Source of the DNA: Phycisphaerae bacterium
GTDB lineage: Bacteria; Chloroflexota; Anaerolineae; 4572-78; J111
Direction of reading: 5' to 3'
Length of the DNA stretch: 61,076 bases
NCBI GenBank assembly: GCA_028285035.1
Contig: JANQQF010000060.1
Span: forward strand, 1-61,076
In this document: piece after piece, positions 53,976 to 61,076 of the stretch
Numbering within the stretch: position 1 is the stretch's first letter
Layout of the letters: each line of letters starts with the position of its first letter
The notes under the pieces: generated by a model
What the model saw: the letters and a program-made list of their open reading frames with translations, nothing else
The model's database searches: none
Told to the model about the DNA's origin: nothing
Position numbers and translations under genes: made by a program

Positions 53976-54048
53976 AGTTTATGTATCCTTGATTTTTCTA
54001 TCAACTTGCTTTTTTGCTGACAAATGATGCCAGCGAACTGGTTTCAAA

Positions 54049-54106
54049 GTAGCAGGATAGCAAGGTCGCAAAGCTTACCAATCTTGTTACCTTGCTATCC
54101 TGCTAC
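54049..54106. repeat. Perfect 18-bp word-type hairpin between hisB and hisH
   Basis: GTAGCAGGATAGCAAGGT (54049-54066) is the exact reverse complement of 54089-54106. Behind it the words GTTACC and CTGCTAC continue to 54140. It lies in the gap between hisB and hisH. Confidence 0.75.
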
Positions 54107-54137
54107 CTTTGTTACCCTCTGTTACCCTGCTACTTTG

Positions 54138-54740
54138 CTACACTGTCAACGTTCCTTTTGTGCTGGGCACCTGTCCCGCCAAGCGATCATCACGGGTTAG
54201 GGCCATATCGAGGGCACGGGCGAACGCCTTGAACAGGGCCTCTGCTCGGTGATGGTCATCTCGGCCTGCGAGTAGACGGGCATGTAAATTGAGTTTGCCT
54301 TCATGAGCCACGCTCTCAAAGAAGTGGGGCACAAGCGAGGTCCCCATTTGGCCGATGCGATCGGTGCTAAATTCGCCGTCAAAGACAAAGTAACCACGTC
54401 CGCCAAAATCAACAGCCACCATGGCCAGAGCTTCGTCCATCGGGACGATAGCGTGTCCCATCCGGGTGATGCCTTTGCGATCCCCTAGAGCTTGGGCCAA
54501 GGCCCGTCCCAGCACGATGCCTACATCTTCGACGGTGTGGTGTTCATCGATGTGCAAATCACCTTCGGCGCGAACCTTTAGGTTCAGGCGGGCGTGCCGG
54601 GCTAACGCGTGGAGCATATGGTCTAGAAAGCCAACGCCAGTTGAAACATCGGCTTGGCCAGTGCCATCTAAATTGATGGTTAGTTCGATATCTGTTTCCC
54701 CTGTTTTGCGGGTCACAGTTGCGGTGCGTGAGGCGGTCAT
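54138..54740 (-). CDS. hisB: Imidazoleglycerol-phosphate dehydratase
   Basis: The start is placed at the ATG at 54740, after AAGGAA, giving 200 residues, the usual length. Motifs are [26 protein letters not shown] with manganese-binding histidines, and the second [13 protein letters not shown] site. A longer frame uses an ATG six codons upstream. It removes water from IGP. It is the first his gene in the block hisB-H-A-F-I; hisG, hisD, hisC and hisE are not in the window. Confidence 0.94.
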   Translation of the reverse strand: MTASRTATVTRKTGETDIELTINLDGTGQADVSTGVGFLDHMLHALARHARLNLKVRAEGDLHIDEHHTVEDVGIVLGRALAQALGDRKGITRMGHAIVPMDEALAMVAVDFGGRGYFVFDGEFSTDRIGQMGTSLVPHFFESVAHEGKLNLHARLLAGRDDHHRAEALFKAFARALDMALTRDDRLAGQVPSTKGTLTV

Positions 54741-54918
54741 AATCATTCCTTGGGTCATAAATTGAAACGACGAGATGTGATTTCCACATCCCGTCGATCT
54801 TTGACGTTTAATTCAAATTGTATAGTTTAATGGATTTTGTCGAACGGACAAATACGATTTTTAGGGGATAAGCTCAATGACCAGCTTTTTACTCCTTGCT
54901 CCTTACCACCTACCTCCT

Positions 54919-55608
54919 TTAATCATCGCGCCAAGCCTGACCACAATCTTGGCATTTCCACTTTCCGGGAAGAAAGGGGAGGGTCAAGGTTTGCTTAATA
55001 TTGTGGGAACCGCACCAAGGACATTGCGTCGAGCTTTCATCTTCCTCATAAAATTTAGCCTCCTCGTCTTCAAGCAACGCTTCGTCATCTTCTTCATCAG
55101 GCTCCTCATCAAATAAGTCTTGATGTTTGTCGAGAATTTTGATGGCCGCCTCACTATCATCCTTCCGAATGAGCAGATGAATTTCGTCTTGGTCTTGAGT
55201 TAGGAATGTGTTTTTCAGAACTGGGTGTTCGTTTGGGATGATGACCTTGATCCCAGCCTCCTCTAAAAGCCCCTTCAAGTCATGTGCTTCCCCTAAGGTA
55301 TCCGTCACGGCGGCGGTAACGAGTGGGTTTTCACCCGATAACTCAGCTTTTAATGCATCTAGATTTTGTTGGGCCTCCACATAGCTAGGATCAACTTTGA
55401 GGGCTTTACGATACGCACTCATCGCTCGAAGCGGTTTATCCAACTCTTCTAACAGGATACCGTGAAAATTGTGAGCATCAGGCCAGTCTGGCTCAAGCGT
55501 GAGCGCTACCTCGCAGAGACGCAGAGACTCCGTGAAGTCTTGCTGATTATCATAGAGGTGGTAGGCTTGCTGTAAGGCTTTTTCCGCTTCGGTGGGATGC
55601 TGCTCCAT
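54919..55608 (-). CDS. TPR protein with DUF2007 domain and zinc ribbon
   Basis: This 229-residue protein has two to three tetratricopeptide repeats near 8-95 (LYDNQQDFTESLRLCEVALTLEPDW, AYRKALKVDPSY). A DUF2007-type domain follows near 105-165, then an acidic Asp/Glu run. It ends in a zinc ribbon with C-x2-C pairs in CPWCGSH and CQDCGQAW. It starts at the cutC stop with one base of overlap. DUF2007 is a GlnB-like putative signal-transducing domain, so protein binding and regulation are likely. Confidence 0.75.
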   Translation of the reverse strand: MEQHPTEAEKALQQAYHLYDNQQDFTESLRLCEVALTLEPDWPDAHNFHGILLEELDKPLRAMSAYRKALKVDPSYVEAQQNLDALKAELSGENPLVTAAVTDTLGEAHDLKGLLEEAGIKVIIPNEHPVLKNTFLTQDQDEIHLLIRKDDSEAAIKILDKHQDLFDEEPDEEDDEALLEDEEAKFYEEDESSTQCPWCGSHNIKQTLTLPFLPGKWKCQDCGQAWRDD

Positions 55609-56360
55609 TAGATTCTCCTGTTAGTAAGTTGAGTTGCCTCAACCAAGGCCTTCACCCCATTGACAGTTGTGATACCAGCCTCTTGTACGCCTGAGTAGGC
55701 GTGAACTGTGATTTGTTGTGGCGACGGTGGTGGGTGGCCGATAATGGTTTGAACATTGGCTAGGGTGATCCCCCCTCCGATGACAATTTCGATCTGGTCT
55801 TGCGCTTGTTGAATAAGCCGCTTGAGGATCTGACGACCCTGCCACGCGGTTTTCTTTTCAGTCCAAGGTGTGCCACTGGTCAAGACACGATCAACACCAA
55901 GTGTGATCAACGTTTCAAGGCTTTCAAACAGATCAGGGGTTGCATCAAACGCTCGGTGAAAGGTCGTTTTTAAGTTGTAACTTTGGCTGATGGCGACTAA
56001 ATCCTCTGAGATTGGCTGATGTATGAGGTGATTTTCGGCCAACGCCCCGAATACAATGCCATCTGCCCCAACCTCGCTGGCTAAAGCAATGCTTTGTTTC
56101 ATTTGGTCAATTTCATTTTTGGAATATGTGAAATCACCTGACCTAGGCCGAATCATGACCATTAACCCAGGCCGCTTAAAACTTTGCCGGGCGGCAACGA
56201 TGTGCTCTTTTGTCGGGGTAAGGCCGTCAAAGTCCATAGCCCGGCATAACTCAACTGTCGTTGCCCCGCCTTGATAAGCTGCTGAGACCTGGGCTTTTGT
56301 CTGTTGCAGGATGTCACAATTGATACAAATTTCGACATTGACAAGGGAGGTGTCTGCCAT
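55608..56360 (-). CDS. cutC: CutC family protein
   Basis: This 250-residue TIM-barrel protein has VNVEICINCDI, GGATTVELCRAMDFDGLTPT, MIRPRSGDFTYSKNEIDQM, GIVFGAL, TTFHRAFDATPDL and LTSGTPWTEK, all usual in CutC. The family was linked to copper homeostasis, but the biochemical role is still unclear. I prefer the ATG at 56360; the longer frame to 56402 overlaps the previous gene by 23 bases. No strong ribosome site decides it. Confidence 0.88.
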   Translation of the reverse strand: MADTSLVNVEICINCDILQQTKAQVSAAYQGGATTVELCRAMDFDGLTPTKEHIVAARQSFKRPGLMVMIRPRSGDFTYSKNEIDQMKQSIALASEVGADGIVFGALAENHLIHQPISEDLVAISQSYNLKTTFHRAFDATPDLFESLETLITLGVDRVLTSGTPWTEKKTAWQGRQILKRLIQQAQDQIEIVIGGGITLANVQTIIGHPPPSPQQITVHAYSGVQEAGITTVNGVKALVEATQLTNRRI

Positions 56361-56379
56361 CCGTGTTGTCCGCTGTTTC

Positions 56380-56964
56380 TTATCTTTCAATTGTGTCGGC
56401 AATATCGCACAATAACTCTAAATAGGATTGTAAGGTATTAATATTCTGTTCAGCCCCCGTTTTGTCAAAGAACAGACCCAAGTCGGATATTCTCAAGGTG
56501 TTAAAGTTTGTGCCTAATAGCCGTTCTCTTAGTTGGGGAGACGCAAAAATTTGATGAACCATTTCTTCAGGCTGACTTTCAATGATGTACCTTTTGTCAA
56601 ACGGTGGATCATCTAACGTGATCTCCCCATTTGCCCCAAAAAGCCCTTTACGTTTTAGGGAGACTGAGCCATTGATGGACCCATTGATGGCTAATACAAT
56701 ACGGGTGCGATAACGGGCGACTCCATCATCAAGCACGGTGGTTGACGCATTGGTGAGATCAAGCTTAAGCTCATGATCACGATAATTCCCTGTCATCGTG
56801 GGTAAGGATTTGTTGGCTCCAGACCACGTGGGTGATTGGTAGGTGAGTCCGGTGAGTGCAGCTAATTCAGGCCAAGTCTGGGTAGCCACGCGGGGTTTGT
56901 AGAAACGTTGATACAGGTCAAAAACCAAATAAAAAATGATAATACTTATGAGTACAGCCAGCAT
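56380..56964 (-). CDS. Hypothetical single-span membrane protein
   Basis: No family was recognised. The 194-residue protein has an N-terminal hydrophobic helix (about 2-18) and a soluble domain rich in short strands (TGNYRDHELKLDL, SLKRKGLFGANGEITLDDPPFD, LRISDLGLFFDKTG). It begins after the strong AAGGAGG. It probably sits on the membrane with the domain in the cytoplasm or outside. It lies between the metalloprotease and cutC on the same strand. Confidence 0.65.
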   Translation of the reverse strand: MLAVLISIIIFYLVFDLYQRFYKPRVATQTWPELAALTGLTYQSPTWSGANKSLPTMTGNYRDHELKLDLTNASTTVLDDGVARYRTRIVLAINGSINGSVSLKRKGLFGANGEITLDDPPFDKRYIIESQPEEMVHQIFASPQLRERLLGTNFNTLRISDLGLFFDKTGAEQNINTLQSYLELLCDIADTIER

Positions 56965-57011
56965 AAGACATCCTCCTTGATGCCAAAGGTTTCACGACGT
57001 CATTTTGCCAA

Positions 57012-58754
57012 TTACTTTAAGATAAGCGGAAGATACACTTTTGGTAGATTGGCTGTGTTCACCGTGACCTGCATTGTATCATAACTTACACCACCTTTAT
57101 TATCACGGGCTATGAGCCGAAAGGTGAGTGTACGGTCACTTGAAGGCAACATTTCGCCAAGGGCAGCCAAGTCAGGTTGGTCAGAATTTGGGAAGACGCG
57201 GACAGGGCTAATTTTTGGGGTGTATGAGCGAAAAAGAGGGCCTGTGCCAATATCTGTATTGGGGAGAACATTTGACTGAATCCAACCCGTTCCCCTATCA
57301 AATTGCTCCCAGGTGTACGTTAGAATATCGCCATCAATGTCAGTGGCTGTCCCGGTTAAGGTGAAGCTACTTAGCGCTTCAATGGTCATATCCTCTCCCG
57401 CATCGACCACAGGAGCCGAGTTTCCGGTGTCGATGTGCGTGCCACAAGCTTGGCCGGAAAAATTAATAAAATTCCTAATTTGATCAAAGCTGATCGTATG
57501 GAAATAATCATTGCTAAAGGTTTGTATATTTTGACTGGTACATATACCAGCATAGCCCATGATGGTGCTCCCACTGCCTGGTTCATAGGCCGAGATAAAT
57601 GAAAAGTTTCCGGCATTACAGCTACCCGCTGTTCGTGCGTTAAAGGTATGGGTTGCCCCAAATTGATGCCCAATTTCGTGGGCAACAAAGTCGATATCAA
57701 ATGGATCTCCCTCAGGTATCTCCAGCCCCGTCAAGGCTTTGGCTTTGTGCGAGCTGTTACATACCGACCCAAGAAAGGCGATCCCGCCGTCTCCATTTGT
57801 AAATAGATGTCCGATATCATAATTCTCACTGCCAATAATGTTGTCAATGATCGTCTGATTTGTATTAAGCATATTTATTCCAGTATAAGGGTCATTGTCA
57901 GGGTCAGAAAATATGATTTTTTCATTTCCATTAATCAGGGACAATCGGATGGACACCTCTCTTTCAAAAACACCACTGACGCGATTGATAGTGGTGACGA
58001 TGGCTGCTAGGGCCTGACTCGCTGTCCCGCCATGAAATTGGGTATACTCCCCTGTTGTCGCTAAAGCCAAGCGATACGTATGGAGCACGGGACCTGAACT
58101 ATTTTGAATTTGTTCCTGCCTTGCCGGTACAGGCTCAGCTTGAGTTGGAATTACAGTGTCAGTGAAAACAGTGCTCACGCCATTTTGTCGATATTGATGT
58201 TTATAATAGCTGAGGTAATGTTCTGTATCACCACGGCGATACGGGTCAATGTAAACGGTGCCCCGTTCGGAAAGAATGAAGGCGTGAAAACCAGCTGGGG
58301 TGCGGTCTAGCCGAGCAAAGGCCGTTGGATCATCAAGGCCAAAGCCTCGGTAGGTTTTGATTTCGGGAAATTTCTCAGCCAGTTCAGGTGCCATAATCGG
58401 GGACTCTTCGATGATAAACTTTCCTATGGTGCCGTCTGGTTGAGGGAGGGGTAGAATGAGTTGAGATTTTTTCAGATGAGATGCCTCTGTCGGGGCCTGA
58501 CTCATTAGCTGATCTAGCTGATCAATATCAGCTTTGACCAAGCGATATTGATCGGGAATGATGCGACGGCCAAAATCTCGGTTAAGCATCAAGCCCTCAT
58601 CAATATCCTGCCACAAATTGTCTTGTAATAAAGGTGTGTCCAGCGTGTTTTTCGAGGAGATTGTTTCTGTCTCATTTGCATTGGCTGAGACACTGGCCTG
58701 AAGCATAAGGAAAATGACCATTAAGAGTAATGTCAGTGCGCCGTTTCTTATCAT
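57012..58754 (-). CDS. Secreted zinc metalloprotease (reprolysin/M12-like) with a C-terminal Ig/PKD-like domain
   Basis: This 580-residue protein has a signal peptide to about residue 27 and a propeptide-like region to about 200. The zinc site is HEIGHQFGATH near residue 359, the metzincin pattern HExxHxxGxxH. A methionine turn is likely in STIMGYAGIC. The next part starts NSAPVVDAGEDMTIEALSSF and looks like a PKD or cadherin-type domain. The protein ends in VYLPLILK, a tail seen in many secreted Chloroflexota proteins. It probably degrades extracellular protein. Confidence 0.87.
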   Translation of the reverse strand: MIRNGALTLLLMVIFLMLQASVSANANETETISSKNTLDTPLLQDNLWQDIDEGLMLNRDFGRRIIPDQYRLVKADIDQLDQLMSQAPTEASHLKKSQLILPLPQPDGTIGKFIIEESPIMAPELAEKFPEIKTYRGFGLDDPTAFARLDRTPAGFHAFILSERGTVYIDPYRRGDTEHYLSYYKHQYRQNGVSTVFTDTVIPTQAEPVPARQEQIQNSSGPVLHTYRLALATTGEYTQFHGGTASQALAAIVTTINRVSGVFEREVSIRLSLINGNEKIIFSDPDNDPYTGINMLNTNQTIIDNIIGSENYDIGHLFTNGDGGIAFLGSVCNSSHKAKALTGLEIPEGDPFDIDFVAHEIGHQFGATHTFNARTAGSCNAGNFSFISAYEPGSGSTIMGYAGICTSQNIQTFSNDYFHTISFDQIRNFINFSGQACGTHIDTGNSAPVVDAGEDMTIEALSSFTLTGTATDIDGDILTYTWEQFDRGTGWIQSNVLPNTDIGTGPLFRSYTPKISPVRVFPNSDQPDLAALGEMLPSSDRTLTFRLIARDNKGGVSYDTMQVTVNTANLPKVYLPLILK

Positions 58755-58820
58755 ATCTCATTCCCTGGGTATCATATTTTCTCTACACTATGATGTCTGT
58801 TTTCGCTCTGATTTGTAACG

Positions 58821-60065
58821 TTACACAGTTTTTGCTTTGTGCTCTGTTAATACCATTTGAATGACCCCACGTTTCCCATTTACCCGCCAAGCTGCATCTT
58901 CTTGGTCTAGTTGCGCGGCGAGGCCGGCGGGCAACCCAACGATGGGATCGGACTTTAGAGTGCGTAGGGCGAGCAGCGTGGTTGGAAAATAGGGAATAAC
59001 ATCGGACGCGAGGGCTGTCGTCGGCCAGCGGCTGTCACTAACCAAGCGTCGATAGTTGGCATCGCCCTTGACGATAACAAGTTGGGCCTCGCTCAAAGTA
59101 GTTTGCAAGCTAGTAGGCATTTGCCAAAAGAAGTGGCTACTATTCCAAAAAAGGTGGGGGAGAACGAGTAGACGCTGCTGCACTTGAAACTGATGAAATC
59201 GCTGGGCCATCGCTTGCATTTCGGGTGACTGTTCTTGCAGTGAAGTCAGCGTTAAGTCCAAGTCAGCCGATGTGGTGTCTGAGACGTAGGTGGGATGGGC
59301 CTTGACCCGTAAGATAATCTGATCCACCCAGTTGAAGCGTAATAAAAAATCGGTGAGAACCAAATCGGTCAGAAGTTCCGTGCCCGCATTATCGCAAATA
59401 AAATCGATCCGACGAATTGGAGCTCGCTGCCGGACTGTATCAAGGTGCGCAACGGCTGCGGCAGAGTCATCGATAAGGATGTTTTGTTGCTCCTGCTCGA
59501 TGCTAAGGACACCACCTGTGTCTTGGATCACTTGCGTATAACTCAAATCAATCCGATTGCCCCACAAACAAAAGTGTAAGAGGGCGTGCAGACTTTCTGG
59601 GGTGTCATTTTTGCTTGAGGCCTGGGCTGCGGCCAATACTGTCCAAGCTGTTTTACCAGCAAGCTCCTCTCGTTTTCGGGGCAAAAAGGGGTCGTGCCCT
59701 TGCCACTGTGGGTGGTCGAAATAGCCTGATGCTTCAACAAGCTTCCGATAGAAAAAGGCCTCACCCTCATACCAGGGTAAGGTCCACCAATGTTGATCCT
59801 GATATTTTTGAAACAAGTGCTCCCAATGGCTTTGGTCTGGGACCATTGTTTGCAACGGGGTAATGATTTTGTTTTCGAATAACTCATCATGAACACTTTG
59901 GATGGCTTGTTTGATGTCCGGAGGGTAATCGGCCTCATGATCGACCAAAATTTGGTCGGCGACTCCTGGAATACGAGTCGTCATGGTCTTAAAAGCAAAC
60001 GAGTCTGGCTCGTCAATCATCAAAGCGGGAGGGGGTTGATTTGGGTCAAATTTTGGTAGCGTCAT
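58821..60065 (-). CDS. ARMT1-like DUF89 phosphatase/methyltransferase family protein
   Basis: This 414-residue protein shows the DUF89 motifs: LWGNRIDLS near 167-174, FICDNAGTE with metal ligands D225 and N226 and acidic E230, and KGDANYRRL near 328-336. Family members are metal-dependent damage-control phosphatases on sugar phosphates; the human member ARMT1 was first described as a carboxyl methyltransferase. It overlaps the sirtuin gene by four bases, so they are probably coupled. The natural substrate cannot be read. Confidence 0.85.
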   Translation of the reverse strand: MTLPKFDPNQPPPALMIDEPDSFAFKTMTTRIPGVADQILVDHEADYPPDIKQAIQSVHDELFENKIITPLQTMVPDQSHWEHLFQKYQDQHWWTLPWYEGEAFFYRKLVEASGYFDHPQWQGHDPFLPRKREELAGKTAWTVLAAAQASSKNDTPESLHALLHFCLWGNRIDLSYTQVIQDTGGVLSIEQEQQNILIDDSAAAVAHLDTVRQRAPIRRIDFICDNAGTELLTDLVLTDFLLRFNWVDQIILRVKAHPTYVSDTTSADLDLTLTSLQEQSPEMQAMAQRFHQFQVQQRLLVLPHLFWNSSHFFWQMPTSLQTTLSEAQLVIVKGDANYRRLVSDSRWPTTALASDVIPYFPTTLLALRTLKSDPIVGLPAGLAAQLDQEDAAWRVNGKRGVIQMVLTEHKAKTV

Positions 60066-60814
60066 AAAGCGGCAACCAACTGTGGTAAGACTTCACCGGC
60101 GGGGCCTTGCAAAACGTAGTGCATTTGGCTGGTGATTGGCGTTGAATTAGGGTTGACTTCGACGACGATTGCCTGCCCTTGTCGAGCGATCATTGGTAGC
60201 TGGGCCGCAGGATGTACAAGCGCGGAGGTGCCAACCGAGAAGAAAACATCGCAGGTCGCTGCAACCTCGAATGCGGTTTCTAAAGCCCCGGCTGGGAGCA
60301 TTTCGCCAAACCAAATGACATCGGGTCGTAGCAGGCTGCCCGTGTCTGGACAACGCGGCGGCACTTCGCCTGTATTTGGCCAGTTTTTGACCTCAACCCG
60401 GCGATCCTCATACCGCACCGTGCGGTGAATATTGCCGTGTAACTCAACCACATTTTGGCTCCCTGACTGTTGATGCAATCCATCAACATTTTGGGTGATC
60501 AGGGTGAATTGTGGCACACGTTTTTCTAACTCGGCCAGGGCTTGATGCCCTGGGTTGGGCTTAGCCTCACTCACCAAGTCGCGTCGCCACTGATACCATT
60601 CCCAAACCAATTTTGGATCACGTTCAAAGGCCTGCGGGGTGGCCAACTCCTCTGGGCTGTACCGCGCCCAAAGGCCGGTTTGGGCATCCCGAAAGGTGGG
60701 AACACCACTTTCCGCAGAGACGCCTGCGCCCGTCAGAATGGCAATATGTTGGGCTTGTTGAATAGTTCCGATAAGTTGTGAGGGGATGTCAATATTTTTG
60801 GATAGGTTGGTCAT
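60062..60814 (-). CDS. cobB: Sirtuin, NAD-dependent protein deacylase (class III-like) with incomplete zinc site
   Basis: This 250-residue sirtuin has the NAD loop GAGVSAESGVPTFR at 29-42, TQNVDGLH at 107-114 and catalytic H126 in LHGNIH. Y74 and R77 (YQWR) match the Y-x-x-R acyl pocket of SIRT5 and CobB-type desuccinylases. The zinc module, which normally has four cysteines, keeps only C155 (VPPRCPDTG), so zinc may be absent. It releases nicotinamide and O-acyl-ADP-ribose. The start follows GAGGAACAGG. It is coupled to the ARMT1-like gene. Confidence 0.9.
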   Translation of the reverse strand: MTNLSKNIDIPSQLIGTIQQAQHIAILTGAGVSAESGVPTFRDAQTGLWARYSPEELATPQAFERDPKLVWEWYQWRRDLVSEAKPNPGHQALAELEKRVPQFTLITQNVDGLHQQSGSQNVVELHGNIHRTVRYEDRRVEVKNWPNTGEVPPRCPDTGSLLRPDVIWFGEMLPAGALETAFEVAATCDVFFSVGTSALVHPAAQLPMIARQGQAIVVEVNPNSTPITSQMHYVLQGPAGEVLPQLVAAL

Positions 60815-60894
60815 GCCTGTTCCTCTCGTGGGTCGTGTTTAGTAGAACGTCTATAGTATACCTGTAATTAGGGCGCATCCCAAACGAGAGGAGG

Positions 60895-60918
60895 GGTCTC
60901 CTTCTTTCGGAGGAGACC
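60895..60918. repeat. 8-bp hairpin upstream of the sirtuin gene
   Basis: GGTCTCCT (60895-60902) pairs with AGGAGACC (60911-60918) around a short loop containing TTTCGG. No U-tract follows in either direction. It may be a terminator relic or a part of the repeat region that follows. Confidence 0.4.
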
Positions 60919-60953
60919 TTATAGAGAAATCAAATAAAAACCGGAATAAAAAA

Positions 60954-61037
60954 TGTCATGCCCGAATGCTTTTGTCGGGCATCCACTGGCGGGGGCAACG
61001 AACAATGGATCTCCGCTAAAACCACGCGGGGATGACA
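60954..61037. repeat. REP-like outward pair
   Basis: The first unit runs from TGTCAT (60954) through GCCCGAATGCTTTTGTCGGGC to ATCCA (60985). The second is inverted, TGGAT (61006) through CTCCGCTAAAACCACGCGGGG to ATGACA (61037). Both contain a GC stem with an A/T-rich loop. The loop word TGCTTTTGTC is the complement of the tandem word at 6511, so the two loci belong to one family. Confidence 0.7.
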
Positions 61038-61076
61038 TAAATCGATTTTACGGGTTTTAACTGTTTCGTCTATTAG

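Noticed and set aside
1..61076. tRNA or rRNA genes
   Set aside because: No cloverleaf with a GTTCGANTC-type T-arm and matching acceptor stem, and no rRNA core sequence, was noticed in the gaps; a dedicated scan was not possible.

Overview
The window looks like accessory-rich chromosome of a free-living heterotrophic bacterium, most likely an uncultured Chloroflexota of the Anaerolineae type. This is inference. It rests on the Val/Glu-rich repeat behind the lipobox of the peptide-binding protein (36420), the secreted protease ending in YLPLILK (57012), sugar uptake by ABC transporters with no PTS gene, many sulfatase and oxidoreductase genes, and a STAND-NTPase relic. GC content is about 50% by eye. 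No rRNA, tRNA, CRISPR array or integrase was found.

Layout. 128-5788 (minus): a GntR-led operon of M20 hydrolase (YgeY-like), carbamoyltransferase (YgeW-like), carbamate kinase and a threonine-synthase-like PLP enzyme, resembling the E. coli yge/yqe purine/ureide cluster. 5898-6564: a wrecked STAND ATPase next to REP-like repeats. 6610-13682 (minus): Baeyer-Villiger monooxygenase, DUF2855 protein, alcohol-dehydrogenase-type SDR, YtcJ-like amidohydrolase and ThDP enzyme, a probable catabolic operon. 13888-25541: an L-ascorbate-type pathway (ulaG, ulaD, ulaE, a ulaF/araD-type epimerase) in which the PTS is replaced by a sugar ABC transporter with a tandem-duplicated binding protein plus a PfkB kinase, with a divergent SorC regulator. 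25538-34461: mixed genes, including a sulfatase with an amber codon, an arylsulfotransferase, an EF-hand protein with arylsulfotransferase-like sequence, SDR, MFS and gene relics. 34620-46327: a LacI regulator and a divergent operon of peptide-type ABC transporter, two sulfatases and a TauE/SafE exporter. 46369-49730: hydrolase, FAH, RidA and a UGA-containing deiodinase-like gene that is probably a selenoprotein. 49727-54740 (minus): hisBHAFI, a nicotinamidase and a kinase-fold protein. 54919-60814 (minus): TPR/DUF2007 protein, CutC, a membrane protein, a secreted metalloprotease, an ARMT1-like DUF89 protein and a sirtuin.

How the parts fit. The ula locus is the clearest pathway: binding protein and permeases import the substrate, a kinase must replace PTS phosphorylation, UlaG opens the lactone, UlaD decarboxylates, UlaE and the 4-epimerase deliver D-xylulose 5-phosphate. 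An identical 18-nt site lies in front of both divergent transcripts. The LacI operon reads as import of a sulfated compound, desulfation and export of the sulfur anion. The selenium-linked YgeY-type hydrolase at one end and the UGA gene at the other suggest that the genome uses selenium.

The intergenic DNA is unusual. Several gaps carry long hairpins, each built from its own reiterated short words, and there are also REP-like outward pairs, a two-copy 70-nt repeat and a 115-bp MITE lying exactly on a stop codon.
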